A DNA stretch of 47,813 bases, from positions 1 to 47,813 of the forward strand of contig JAJYDN010000017.1 of the NCBI GenBank assembly GCA_021777535.1, in the 5' to 3' direction. Under the pieces are notes generated by a model that searched no databases, was not told the origin of the DNA, and saw nothing but the letters and a program-made list of their open reading frames with translations. Positions within the stretch are counted from its first letter, which is position 1. Every line of letters begins with the position of its first letter. This document shows, in pieces, positions 19,017-28,517 of this stretch. This DNA is from Pseudomonadota bacterium. Lineage in GTDB: Bacteria; Pseudomonadota; Gammaproteobacteria; Acidiferrobacterales; Acidiferrobacteraceae. Both the position numbers and the translations under genes were made by a program.

Positions 19017-20138
19017 ATGACAGATCTCCGTACCTCGACACCGGCAAACCTCCGGCGGGTACTCATTATCATGCCGCAGCTTCTCGGCGATCTGGTCCTT
19101 GCGACATCCCTCTTCACCGCCCTCAAGGCGCGCGTACCGCAGTGTACGATCGATGTCCTGACCTATGAGCGCAACGCGTCGATTCTCGACGGGCACCCAC
19201 ATATCGGCCGGATCTTCGTCATCGGGGGCGACTGGCGGCGCAAGGGGCTCTTGCGCACCCTGGGACCGCGGCTGAAGCTCCTGCACACCCTGCGCGAACA
19301 CCCCTACGATCTCCTCATCCAGTCGCCACACACGACCGACGGGTCGTGGGGTCCTGCGCTGATCGTCTTGCTTGGGGTCCCGCAGGCCGTGGGTGCCCAC
19401 GCCTCCACGCACGGTTCACCGATGAAGCGCCTGTTCTGGAAGCATACTTTTACGCACATGCTCCCGCGGCCGCATCCCGGGCAGGGGTCCCGCCACACGG
19501 CCGAACTCCATCTCGATCTGTTGCGCCGCATGGGCATTCATCCAGATCCCGGCAATCGCGGCGCTTCCATCATCCCGAATGCAGCTGCAGAGCTACGGGT
19601 CCGCCAGCTCCTGCAAGACCGCGCACTGCAAGCCAAGGGTTTTCTCCTCTTCGCCCCGACCGCCGGCGCGAGCGGCCGGTTCCTGAACCGGCCCATGGCG
19701 CGCACGCTGATAAGCGGGCTCGCAGAGCGCGGCGAACGCGTGGTGGTTACAGCTGCCCCCACGCCGCCGGAACTGGAGTACGTGGGCGAAGTCACGCATG
19801 ATCTGCCGGGCGTCCATAACCTCGCCGGCGCCTTATCCCTGCAGGAACTGGCGGCACTCGCACAACACGCCGAATGCTTCATCGGCACCGATTCCGGCGC
19901 CATGCATATCGCTGCGGCCATGGGCGCCCCCGTCATCGCCTGTTTCGGCCCCGGTGACGAAACCATCTTTGGCCCCTGGCACACGCAGGCGCGTGTCGTC
20001 GCCATGCCCTGGCCCTGCCGTCCCTGCGACACGAATGGATGCGGCGGCGGGGGGATCGCCGAATGCATGACCGCACTTTCCGCCGATGCTGTCCTCTCGG
20101 CCCTGTCCGACATCCGCCGCCATAAACCGGTTGCCTGA
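19017..20138 (+). CDS. Glycosyltransferase family 9 protein (lipopolysaccharide heptosyltransferase-like)
   Basis: A 373-residue GT-B glycosyltransferase. The N-terminal half opens with RRVLIIMPQLLGDLVLATSL, the usual GT9 start (cf. IgDhvla/t). The donor-binding half has the strongest signature, GTDSGAMHIAAAMGAPVIACFGP near residues 290-312. The C-terminal cysteine cluster CRPCDTNGC...C resembles that of RfaQ/WaaQ-type heptosyltransferases. It would add ADP-heptose or a similar sugar to the LPS core at the inner membrane face. Start ATG 19017 follows AGGGA by about 9 nt. It lies downstream of a sulfotransferase-like gene on the same strand and converges with a GGDEF/EAL gene. The exact acceptor is not predictable. 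Confidence 0.88.
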   Translation: MTDLRTSTPANLRRVLIIMPQLLGDLVLATSLFTALKARVPQCTIDVLTYERNASILDGHPHIGRIFVIGGDWRRKGLLRTLGPRLKLLHTLREHPYDLLIQSPHTTDGSWGPALIVLLGVPQAVGAHASTHGSPMKRLFWKHTFTHMLPRPHPGQGSRHTAELHLDLLRRMGIHPDPGNRGASIIPNAAAELRVRQLLQDRALQAKGFLLFAPTAGASGRFLNRPMARTLISGLAERGERVVVTAAPTPPELEYVGEVTHDLPGVHNLAGALSLQELAALAQHAECFIGTDSGAMHIAAAMGAPVIACFGPGDETIFGPWHTQARVVAMPWPCRPCDTNGCGGGGIAECMTALSADAVLSALSDIRRHKPVA

Positions 20139-20191
20139 TCCGGGATATGATCGCCCCCCCGAACGGGCCGCCCAGGTCCCCCGGGTACCCC

Positions 20192-21976
20192 TCAAGACCC
20201 CGGCCCGAACTTTGCCATCAGTTCCGCCTCAGGCATCGCTTTGGCGAACAGATAACCCTGTGCCTTGCGGCAGCCGCTCGCCACGAGAAACGCGCGCTGC
20301 GCATCCAGCTCGACCCCCTCGGCAATAACATCAATGCCAAACGCGCGCGCGGCGCTTATGATGCTGCCGACGAGGACCCGGTCCGCCTCGGACGTCATGA
20401 GTTCGCCCACGAAACTGCGATCGATCTTGATGTGATCGATCGGCAACAGCCTCAGATGCTGCAAAGATGCGTACCCGGTGCCAAAGTCGTCCAGTACCAC
20501 CGATACGCCGATTTCCTTGCAATCACGAATAAGACGCGAGGCCGCCTCCGCGTCGCGGATCGCACTCCATTCCACAAGCTCGAGGCAGAGACTCGAGGAC
20601 TCGACATGCGCATGCTGGGTCAAGATCTGCTCGAGAAGATCCGTAAACCGCGGATTCGCCACCGACGACAGCGTCAAATTGACGTGCAATGTCCAGTCCA
20701 GACCCCTTGCGTGCCAGTCCGCCAGTACCCCGACGGCCCGCTCCAACACCCAGCGATCGAGCTTGGCGCTGTTATGGCTGTGCTCCAGAGCGGCCATGAA
20801 CGAGGCCGGGGCAAGCAGACCCTGCGTGGGATGATCCCAGCGTAAGAGGGCCTCCACGGAAACCATCTCACCCGTTTCCATGTCCACTATCGGCTGAAAG
20901 AAAAGGCGCATCTCGCCCTCGTCGATGCCGCGGGCGAATTCCCACACGATAGCGTCGTGCCGCAGACTTTCATGCACAAAATCGTCCGCGTAGCACAACA
21001 GCATGCCACCGCCGCGGCGGCGCGCCTCACGCATGGCCGTGTCGGCGTGATGCAAAAGTTCCCGCGCGTCACCGCTGTCCAGCGGATAGACCGTCATGCC
21101 GACACTTGCGCTCACGTTCACGCTGCCGCCGCCTGACCCCCACGCGAATTGCAGGCTGTCCCGGACACGCAAAGCCACCATCTCGATATAGCTCATGCAG
21201 GCGACGTTCTCGATGACGAGGGCGAATTCGTCATCGCCAATGCGCGCCACCGTGTCGCTTCTGCGCAATATCGCGGCAATACGCTTCCTGGCCTCGATCA
21301 GCACTGCATCACCTGCTACCGATCCCAAACGGCCGTTCAAGGCTTTGAAATTGTCTATATCTATCGCCAGAATCGCGATCAGGCGGCTCTCCCTCTCCGC
21401 CACCGCCATCGCATGTTCAAGACGGTCGAAAAAAAGCGCGCGGTTGGGTGCCGCGGTAAGCGAATCGTGGGTCGTGGCCACCCTGAGCTCGCGCTCCATG
21501 CGTGCGCGGCGCAAGGCCGCCCCGATGAAATCGGCCATTACCTCGAGCAGATAAAGATGCGCGGCGCCCGGCAGATCAGGCTGCACCGAACACCAGCTGA
21601 CGGCCAGTACCGCCATGACCTTCCCTTCGCTGCGCACCGGCACACAAAGGCATGCGCCAAGCCCCATGGCGACGCATTCCGGCATGGCTTGCGGGCTATC
21701 CGGATAATCGGGGACGAAAAGAGGCGCATTCGCGCGCAACGCCGCGCCCGCCGCCCCTTTTTCGTCGCTGAAGGTGCGACCAGCCAGATGTTCGCGGTCG
21801 AATGGCAGACCGTAGAGAAACTCGTAGCGAAGCCGGTTCGGTGCTTCGCGCATCATGAGTGCCGCGCCATCGGCACCGAGAAGCGCCGCCATCCCGATCG
21901 CCGCCCGCCGAAACACCCCCCCCACATCGGGCTCGCACGCCAAACCGTGCAAGAGTGCGAGCTCGCCCGGGGGCAT
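20192..21976 (-). CDS. GAF-GGDEF-EAL protein with degenerate GGDEF (probable c-di-GMP phosphodiesterase)
   Basis: A 594-residue soluble protein: GAF sensor domain (about residues 15-155), GGDEF (about 165-330) and EAL (about 340-590). The cyclase site reads GDDEF (247-251), and the entry motif is DSLTAAPNR, not the usual DxLTGLPNR, so cyclase activity is doubtful. The EAL domain looks complete: EALLRW from Glu375, DDFGTGYASL, KIDRSF, and AEGVE with both acids. I infer c-di-GMP hydrolysis to pGpG, perhaps controlled by the GAF domain and by GTP binding at the GGDEF relic. ATG 21976 (AGGGGGGG about 6 nt upstream) is preferred to GTG 22006. It mirrors the defect pattern of the other GGDEF/EAL gene about 4.5 kb away. 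Confidence 0.9.
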   Translation of the reverse strand: MPPGELALLHGLACEPDVGGVFRRAAIGMAALLGADGAALMMREAPNRLRYEFLYGLPFDREHLAGRTFSDEKGAAGAALRANAPLFVPDYPDSPQAMPECVAMGLGACLCVPVRSEGKVMAVLAVSWCSVQPDLPGAAHLYLLEVMADFIGAALRRARMERELRVATTHDSLTAAPNRALFFDRLEHAMAVAERESRLIAILAIDIDNFKALNGRLGSVAGDAVLIEARKRIAAILRRSDTVARIGDDEFALVIENVACMSYIEMVALRVRDSLQFAWGSGGGSVNVSASVGMTVYPLDSGDARELLHHADTAMREARRRGGGMLLCYADDFVHESLRHDAIVWEFARGIDEGEMRLFFQPIVDMETGEMVSVEALLRWDHPTQGLLAPASFMAALEHSHNSAKLDRWVLERAVGVLADWHARGLDWTLHVNLTLSSVANPRFTDLLEQILTQHAHVESSSLCLELVEWSAIRDAEAASRLIRDCKEIGVSVVLDDFGTGYASLQHLRLLPIDHIKIDRSFVGELMTSEADRVLVGSIISAARAFGIDVIAEGVELDAQRAFLVASGCRKAQGYLFAKAMPEAELMAKFGPGS

Positions 21977-22180
21977 GTAGTCCCCCCCTGCATCCACGGC
22001 CCTCACCGCCCCGTCCCCGCGCGCCGCCCGCCGCGGGCCAGCGCCATTCTGCTAAGGCACACGGCAATCCCCTCGGACGATCCCTCGACCATCTTATCCC
22101 TCCTGAATGCGGAGACGATCACCGACTCCGGGTATCGTTAGTATAGGCAACCAGTGCCCGCACACCACCCAAGGCGGCAA

Positions 22181-25100
22181 TCAGGGCCGACGTCGCAGCG
22201 AGAAGCCCTCCACCATCAGATAGAACGCAGGCGTCACATACAGGGTCAGAAACTGTGAAAAAACGAGACCGCCCAGAACGGCCACGCCAAGCGGCACACG
22301 CGCCTGGGCGCCCGCCCCAAAACCTATCGCGATCGGCAAAACACCAAGGATTGCCGCGAAGGTCGTCATCATGATGGGACGGTACCGGATCGCGCAGGCC
22401 TCGATAATGGCTTCGCGCGGAGGCACTCCCTCCCGGCGCCGGGCAAGCGCGAAATCGACCAGAATGATGCCGTTTTTCTTGACAAGACCCAGCAACATGA
22501 TGATGCCGATGAAACTATAGAGATCGAGAGGGAGCCCCGTGACATAGAGGGACGCAAGGGCCCCAAAAGCCGCAAGCGGCAACGCCGTCAGAATCGTCAG
22601 GGGGTGAATGAAGTGTTCGTATAATACCGCGAGGACCACGTAAATGAGGAGAACCGTCGCCAGAAGAAGAAATGGCAGGGCGCGGAATGATGAACGGAAG
22701 AGGGCCGCATTACCGCCAAAACGCCCCGTGACACCGGCCGGCAACACCTTCGCCGCCGTAGCCTGCACGCGCCCCACCGCCTGCCCCAGCGTCACACCCG
22801 GCATCAGATCGAACGATATGGTGGTAGACGGCAGACCCCCGTGCTGATCGAGCTCCAGAGGGCCCGCCGAGTAGCGCTCGCGCGTTACAGCCGCAAGCGG
22901 CACCAATGCCCCATTGAGCGCCGGCACCGTCAGGGCCGCCAGTGCAGCCAGGTTGTCCTGATAGCGAGGGGACAACTCCATCAGCACTTCATATTGGTCC
23001 GCCGCGCCATAGATCGTTCCCACCTGGCTGCCGCCAAACGCAAGACCCAAAGTCTTCTCGACCGCCTCCGGAGTCACGCCGAGCGCCGCCGCCCGCGCCC
23101 GCTCGATCTCCACGGAGACCTCGGGATTGCGGCTTTCGAGACTGTTGTTTACGGACACCAGTTGCGGCAGCTTGCGCAGCGCGTTCGTCAGCCGCCCGGT
23201 GGCCGCATCAAGCTGCCTCCAGCTCTCCCCGACGAGTTCGTAGGCATAGTCACCATCTATGTTGGCAGTCCCCGCCTGCGCCCCCTGCGCTCCCTGAAAA
23301 ACGATCTGCGCATTATAGAAACGCCGCGTTGCCCGCCTGAGCGCCGCACTGAGCGCCGCGGCATGCTGCGCATAATCGGACCGGATACGCACGAGGCAAT
23401 GCCCCGTGTTGGCCGAGGCGAACGCCCCCGGCCCCTGACCGACCGACGACACCACGGACAGCACATGCGGATTGGCCCGGAAGGCCGCGACAATCTCCTG
23501 CTGTTCCGTGGCGACCCGCGGGAAACTCAAGCCCGGCGGATACTCGATGTTGACGTTGATGACGCCCGCGTCCTCGTTCGGCAGAAACGCCTTGTGAACC
23601 AGCATGCCAAGACCCAGACTGCCAATGAGCGTAAGCCCCGCAAGGCCAACGACGAGACCCCGCCGCCGCAATGCCGCCTCGAGCGAGCGGACGTAGATCC
23701 CCTGGCTGCGCGCGAACGCCCGCTGAAAGCGCCCCTCCTGCTCAACCCCCGCGCGCAGAAACCGGCTCGACAGCATTGGTGTGACGGTAAGCGCCACCAG
23801 ACCGGAGACCAGGATAACGACCGCTATGGTGACCCCGAAGGCTGCAAACAGATGGCCGACGAATCCACCGAGAAGAACGAGGGGCAAAAAGATGATCGCG
23901 AGCGAAATCGTCATCGACAGCACGGTAAAGCCGATCTCCTGGCTCCCGCGCAGCGCCGCTGTCATCGCGCTCTCTCCGCGCTCCAGATGCCGGTTGATGT
24001 TCTCAAGCATCACCACTGCATCGTCGACCACAAAACCGACGGCCAGAGTGAGCGCAAGCAGCGTCAGCGTATTGAGGCTGTAGCCAAGCATCATCATGAC
24101 GATGAACGTACCGGCAAGCGACAGCGGGATCGCCAGGGCGCCGATCAGGGTCGATGACCGGCGCCGCAGGAAGACCCACATGACCGCCGCCACCAGCACA
24201 CTCGCAAGCGCCAAGGTAAAAAACACCTCATGGGCTGCGGCATTGATGTAGGTGGCATCGTTAAAGACAACGTGCAGCGCCGCGCCACCGGGAGCCGCCC
24301 GCTTCAGGATGGGAATCAGCGATTTGATGCCGCGGGCGATCGATACCGTATTGCTGCCTGCCTCGCGGACCACGGCCAGGACGATGCCGGGCTGCGCGTT
24401 GATCCAGGTCTTCTGCAGATTGTATTGCGTACTGTTGCGCGCGTGGCCGATCGCGCTCAGCGGTACCGGGTTCCCGTCCTCATAGGCGAGTATCAGGTGA
24501 TTGAAGGCCGCTGCCGTGTGCAGCTGCCCATGCACGTCGGCCTCCAGATTCCGATCGGTGCCCTCGATCGTGCCCTGCGGCAGATTGACGTTCGCCGCTC
24601 CGAGCGCCGTCTCGACGGCCTCCAGACTAAGTCCGCGCGCAGAGAGCGCGAACGGGTTCACATAGATGCGCACCGCATAAGTCTTGGCACCAAAAACCTC
24701 GACATTCGCCACACCAGGAACGGTCGCAAGCGACGTCGCCACCTGCGTCTGTGCGTAGCGATCCAGCTGATAGAGCGGCATGTTCGGCGCCGACAGACTG
24801 AGATACATGATCGGCTGCGACGCCGGGTTGAGATTCTTCACAAGCGGCGGATTGGGCATGCCAGGCGGCAGAAAGTGCTGCGCCTGCGCCACTGCGTCGG
24901 AGACCTGCTGAACCGCAGCCGTCGCTGACGTGCTGAGCGAAAATTGCAGGATGATGCGCGTCGAACCGTTTTGGCTGACCGCACTCATCGACATAAGGCC
25001 CGGTACGCTCGAAAACTGCCTCTCGAGCGGCGTCGCGACGGCGCTCGACATGGTTTCAGGGCTTGCGCCCGGAAGGCCCACTGTCACGAGGACCGTGGGG

Positions 25101-25225
25101 AAACTCACATTGGGCAGCAGGGCCATCGGTAACCGGAAATAGGCGAGCAAACCGAGCAGGGCGAGCGCCACCGCCAGCACCGTGGTGGCAACGGGGCGCC
25201 GGATAAACGGTGCCGACAGGTTCAT
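22181..25225 (-). CDS. RND multidrug efflux transporter, inner-membrane permease
   Basis: A 1014-residue proton-driven pump of the hydrophobe/amphiphile efflux (HAE) class, closest in look to MdtB/MdtC-type proteins. The N-terminus MNLSAPFIRRPVATTVL is classical. The proton-relay aspartates are present in GFVVDDAVVMLENI (helix 4), and the matching lysine in GLVKKNGIILVDFA (helix 10). The two large periplasmic loops and the closing helices (FSQFLTLYVTPAFYL) are intact. Substrates cannot be predicted. It is the last gene of a translationally coupled set with the adaptor (4-nt overlap) and an outer-membrane channel, forming a complete tripartite pump. Confidence 0.93.
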   Translation of the reverse strand: MNLSAPFIRRPVATTVLAVALALLGLLAYFRLPMALLPNVSFPTVLVTVGLPGASPETMSSAVATPLERQFSSVPGLMSMSAVSQNGSTRIILQFSLSTSATAAVQQVSDAVAQAQHFLPPGMPNPPLVKNLNPASQPIMYLSLSAPNMPLYQLDRYAQTQVATSLATVPGVANVEVFGAKTYAVRIYVNPFALSARGLSLEAVETALGAANVNLPQGTIEGTDRNLEADVHGQLHTAAAFNHLILAYEDGNPVPLSAIGHARNSTQYNLQKTWINAQPGIVLAVVREAGSNTVSIARGIKSLIPILKRAAPGGAALHVVFNDATYINAAAHEVFFTLALASVLVAAVMWVFLRRRSSTLIGALAIPLSLAGTFIVMMMLGYSLNTLTLLALTLAVGFVVDDAVVMLENINRHLERGESAMTAALRGSQEIGFTVLSMTISLAIIFLPLVLLGGFVGHLFAAFGVTIAVVILVSGLVALTVTPMLSSRFLRAGVEQEGRFQRAFARSQGIYVRSLEAALRRRGLVVGLAGLTLIGSLGLGMLVHKAFLPNEDAGVINVNIEYPPGLSFPRVATEQQEIVAAFRANPHVLSVVSSVGQGPGAFASANTGHCLVRIRSDYAQHAAALSAALRRATRRFYNAQIVFQGAQGAQAGTANIDGDYAYELVGESWRQLDAATGRLTNALRKLPQLVSVNNSLESRNPEVSVEIERARAAALGVTPEAVEKTLGLAFGGSQVGTIYGAADQYEVLMELSPRYQDNLAALAALTVPALNGALVPLAAVTRERYSAGPLELDQHGGLPSTTISFDLMPGVTLGQAVGRVQATAAKVLPAGVTGRFGGNAALFRSSFRALPFLLLATVLLIYVVLAVLYEHFIHPLTILTALPLAAFGALASLYVTGLPLDLYSFIGIIMLLGLVKKNGIILVDFALARRREGVPPREAIIEACAIRYRPIMMTTFAAILGVLPIAIGFGAGAQARVPLGVAVLGGLVFSQFLTLYVTPAFYLMVEGFSLRRRP

Positions 25226-26319
25226 CCGCCCGTGCCTTCCCGTACAACTACCGCCGCGCCCGGATGCAGCCGCGTTGGCGGATCAATGATGACCTGGGTA
25301 CCGGCAGCAATTCCGCCAAGAGCGACACGCTTGCGGTCTTCTCCCTTGAAGACAACCGTCTGCATGACCGCCTTGTGCTTGCGTATGACGTAGACGAAGG
25401 GGCCCGCCTCTCCCTGCTGCAAGGCACCTCGCGGCACCAGCAACGCGTGACGCAGCTTCCGGTAGGTAAATACGACTTGCAGGTACTCGTTCGGCCACAG
25501 TGCGTCATGCCGGTTGGCAAGTACCGCACGCGCCGTCACGGTCGCCGATACGTTATCGACGCTGTTGCCGATGGCAACGACCGGTCCTCTGCCCAACCGC
25601 ACACTGCCATCGTCGCTCCACACCGCAACAAGCGGGTGGCGGCTGGCAAGTCCCGCCCGCAAGGTGCCGAGATACCGTTCTGGCAGACTGAACTGCACAT
25701 CCATCGGACGGATCGCGTTCACGGTCGTCAGCACTGTGCTGTTGGCGGTCACCAGATTGCCCGTCTTGATGGTCAGCAAGCCAGCATGGCCCCCGATCGG
25801 CGCCCGGATGGTCGTGTCCGCCAGCACGAGCTCGGCATCGCGCAGCGCCGCCCGGTCGGCCGCCACGGCGGCACGGGCGCTCTGCGCCTGCTCCTGCGCC
25901 TGCTGAAACGTCTGCAGCGTCACATAGTCCTTGCGCACAAGCGGTGTGTACGCCTTCACCTGGGCCATGTCGTATTTCTCCTGGGCGATGGATCCCGCCA
26001 GATTGGCCCGCGCCTGCCAGACCTGCGCCTGAGCGGGCCGGGGATCGATCTGATACAGCAATTGCCCGGCGCGCACCTTTTCTCCCGAATGGATGGCGAC
26101 CTCGTCCAGGACGCCGGTCACCTGCGGCACGATCGTGACGCTCTGCGAGGCCACCGCCTGCCCGAGGGTGCGCACGGTGAGATCAAGCCGTCCTGCCCGC
26201 ACCGCCACCGCCTGCACGGAGAGAGGCGGTGTCTTCACGGGCCGCCTGCTCTGGCAGCCGCCAAGCAGCAGCACGAGCGCTACCGCCCCCCACCCCCATC
26301 CGGTCAACACCTTTTTCAC
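25222..26319 (-). CDS. RND efflux periplasmic adaptor (membrane fusion lipoprotein)
   Basis: A 365-residue HlyD/AcrA-family adaptor that bridges the permease and the outer-membrane channel in the periplasm. The N-terminus has a lipoprotein signal with lipobox LLGGC (Cys22). The lipoyl-like half-motifs flank a helical hairpin (GEKVRAGQLLYQIDP and later ADTTIRAPIGGHAGLLTIKTGNLV). A beta-barrel domain follows (MDVQFSLPERYL). The stop codon overlaps the permease start by 4 nt (ATGA), and its own start overlaps the channel gene, so the three are made in balanced amounts. Confidence 0.93.
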   Translation of the reverse strand: MKKVLTGWGWGAVALVLLLGGCQSRRPVKTPPLSVQAVAVRAGRLDLTVRTLGQAVASQSVTIVPQVTGVLDEVAIHSGEKVRAGQLLYQIDPRPAQAQVWQARANLAGSIAQEKYDMAQVKAYTPLVRKDYVTLQTFQQAQEQAQSARAAVAADRAALRDAELVLADTTIRAPIGGHAGLLTIKTGNLVTANSTVLTTVNAIRPMDVQFSLPERYLGTLRAGLASRHPLVAVWSDDGSVRLGRGPVVAIGNSVDNVSATVTARAVLANRHDALWPNEYLQVVFTYRKLRHALLVPRGALQQGEAGPFVYVIRKHKAVMQTVVFKGEDRKRVALGGIAAGTQVIIDPPTRLHPGAAVVVREGTGG

Positions 26320-27761
26320 AATCCCCCCTTTGAATCCGCCTGCGCAGGCAATCCGATATAACCGAGCGCATCGGCGAGATCGGCAAGCTGCACATAGGCT
26401 GTCGTGACATCCTGAATGGCGGTCTGTTTGGCCGTTGTGAGCGCGGCCTGCGCCGCGAGGACATCCAGCATCGTCGCAAGACCGACCTTGTACTGGGCCT
26501 TAATGGCCGTCAGGGACGCGCGCGCACTCGCCACCGCAAGCTGCGCTGCGCCCGCCGCCGACCGTGCACCCAAAACCGTCTCATAGTCCTGGTAGACCGT
26601 CATGTCGATCTTCTGCGTTTGCGCGTCGAGCGATGCCTCGGCGCTGCGCACGTTCGCACGGGCCTCTCCGATCTGATAGGCATTCTTGAAGCCGCTAAAA
26701 AGCGGTACGTGCAGGTCGACACTGACCGACCAGTTCTGGGAGGGACCAAGCGTCTGCTGGAAACGCTTGCCCGCGGTTCCTGCCACATCGATGCTTGGCC
26801 ACCCGGCCGCTTCATCGGCACGAACCGTGGCCCGGTTGGCGAGGACTTGCGCGGCGGCCGCCAAAATGCCGGGATTACTCTGCTGCGCGCGCCGGATGAG
26901 GGCGCGCAGCGACGGGGCCACCACAGGCGGCAACCGCCCGACGTCGAGCGGCATGACCGGCATAGCTTGGTCGGCCGGCAGTCCGCATGCCTCCGCGAGC
27001 CCGCCCATATCGGCGCGCGTCTGTGCCTGCGTGGCGATCCATTCCGACCGGGCCTGCGCAAGCGCCGCGCGGGCCTGCAGCACGTCGCTTATGGTGGCCA
27101 GGCCAGATTCCTGCTTGATCCGCGCCGCGTCCAGGCTGGCACGATCCTCGCGAACCGTCTGCCGGTAGGCGTGCACCAGCGCCTGTTCGCCGATCAGCTG
27201 GTAATAATTCTGCGTAACAGAAAGCGCCACCGACTGCAGCGCGCCATTGTTGTCGAAACCTGCCAGATAAATCCGGGCCAGCGCCTCCTCGCGCTGGGCG
27301 GCGCGCGCGCCAAAATCCAGGAGAACGTAATTCAGCGACAGCGCGGCCGAGTTGACGTTCTGAATGGGGATCGAAAAACCTGTGGTCGTATTCGCTTCCG
27401 TGCGGCTTGCCGTATCGTCAAAACTGAGCGTCGGAAAGAATGCCGAATCGGCCACACCGAGGCCATCTGCCGCCGCCTGCAGGTTCGCAAAGGCCACACG
27501 CGTGTCCGGGTTGTGGGCGAGTGCGAAGGCCGTGAGCGCAGCAAGGCCCATCGGTTGTGCAAACACCCTGCGCGGTGGCGCCTTGGCTCTGGGCAGGCCC
27601 GACGGATGCCGGTTCCAGACCTGTCCGGCACCGCGCACGGCCAGATCCTGCGTAAAAAGCGGATCCCGCCAGAGGCCCTGCAAAAGCCCTGCTTCCCCGG
27701 CGCGCGGGATCAGGCAGCACAGCCAGGCGGCCGCCAGCAGAGCCCGCCCGCCACTTTTCAC
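26316..27761 (-). CDS. TolC-family outer-membrane efflux channel
   Basis: An outer-membrane factor of about 481 residues, first gene of the efflux operon. It shows the internal duplication of the family, with long helices and the repeated strand pattern (AALSLNYVLLDFGAR in the first half, VSVDLHVPLFSGFKN in the second). I place the start at GTG 27761, which gives a normal signal peptide (KSGGRALLAAAWLCC, then ending at GEA). An in-frame GTG at 27809 would add 16 residues before it. No typical lipobox is evident. It overlaps the adaptor gene by 4 nt. The 227-275 nt upstream hold a 6-bp inverted repeat (CGGTCC at 27947, GGACCG at 27960) but no clear promoter. Confidence 0.9.
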   Translation of the reverse strand: MKSGGRALLAAAWLCCLIPRAGEAGLLQGLWRDPLFTQDLAVRGAGQVWNRHPSGLPRAKAPPRRVFAQPMGLAALTAFALAHNPDTRVAFANLQAAADGLGVADSAFFPTLSFDDTASRTEANTTTGFSIPIQNVNSAALSLNYVLLDFGARAAQREEALARIYLAGFDNNGALQSVALSVTQNYYQLIGEQALVHAYRQTVREDRASLDAARIKQESGLATISDVLQARAALAQARSEWIATQAQTRADMGGLAEACGLPADQAMPVMPLDVGRLPPVVAPSLRALIRRAQQSNPGILAAAAQVLANRATVRADEAAGWPSIDVAGTAGKRFQQTLGPSQNWSVSVDLHVPLFSGFKNAYQIGEARANVRSAEASLDAQTQKIDMTVYQDYETVLGARSAAGAAQLAVASARASLTAIKAQYKVGLATMLDVLAAQAALTTAKQTAIQDVTTAYVQLADLADALGYIGLPAQADSKGGL

Positions 27762-28036
27762 GCCCACCTGCGCCACTCCACTGTCCCCGACCCTCCAGCC
27801 GCCCGTCACCCGGGCATGCCCCCTGCCCTGCCCGCCCGTGACGCGGGATAGAGACCATGACAGCCCATCCGGCGAGCGATCTTAGCAGGAAAGACTGCGC
27901 GCCGCGGTAAGGAATTGTCTCCTGCTGCATTGACGCGGCGATGACACGGTCCTTTGTCCGGACCGGCGCCGCATCCATCGCAGCCCCATGGCCGCCGCCC
28001 GGCTCACGGACTGGTGTGCGTCTGGCCAGGGGACCG

Positions 28037-28324
28037 TCAGGATTTTTCGACGAGTCCGCGTGTGTGTTCGGCGATCTTGAAGATGGCGATAAAGAGCTCG
28101 AGCGTCACGCGCACAAAGAGCACGGTGATCACAAACCCGATCGGCGCGAGGATGAACATCTGGAAAACGCCCCGCAAAACCCCGCCCATGAAGCCATCGA
28201 CACCAAACATGATCCAGGCAATCACGCTCGCCAACAGCTCGATTGCATAGATGACCCCAACCAACCTGGGCGTAATGAAGTTCTCGAAGGAAAAATCAAA
28301 CAACGCAGAAATGAATGCTGGCAT
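28037..28324 (-). CDS. DUF4282-type small membrane protein
   Basis: A 95-residue inner-membrane protein with two predicted helices (about residues 20-45 and 50-80). The opening FDFSFENFITPRLVGVIY and the end LFIAIFKIAEHTR match the DUF4282 pattern as I remember it. The function of that family is unknown. Start ATG 28324 is chosen over an upstream in-frame start at 28369 because GGGAGA lies 4 nt before it and the protein then begins at the conserved segment. It stands alone between the efflux operon and the heme genes, with about 190-230 nt of unassigned sequence on each side. Confidence 0.75.
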   Translation of the reverse strand: MPAFISALFDFSFENFITPRLVGVIYAIELLASVIAWIMFGVDGFMGGVLRGVFQMFILAPIGFVITVLFVRVTLELFIAIFKIAEHTRGLVEKS

Positions 28325-28517
28325 ACCGTCTCCCTTGATAATTTTTATCCCGAGCCAACCCCGATCCACCCGATACGCCGGAGTCGATCGTCATGATTCA
28401 TTATGGCGTGAGGAATCAAGGCCAGCAAGAAACGAAAAGCGCGCAAAACAAGGTGCCTTCATGACTCAAATCGCGGGATATGCCAGCCGGCGGGCGGCCG
28501 CCCACCGGTCGGGCCCT

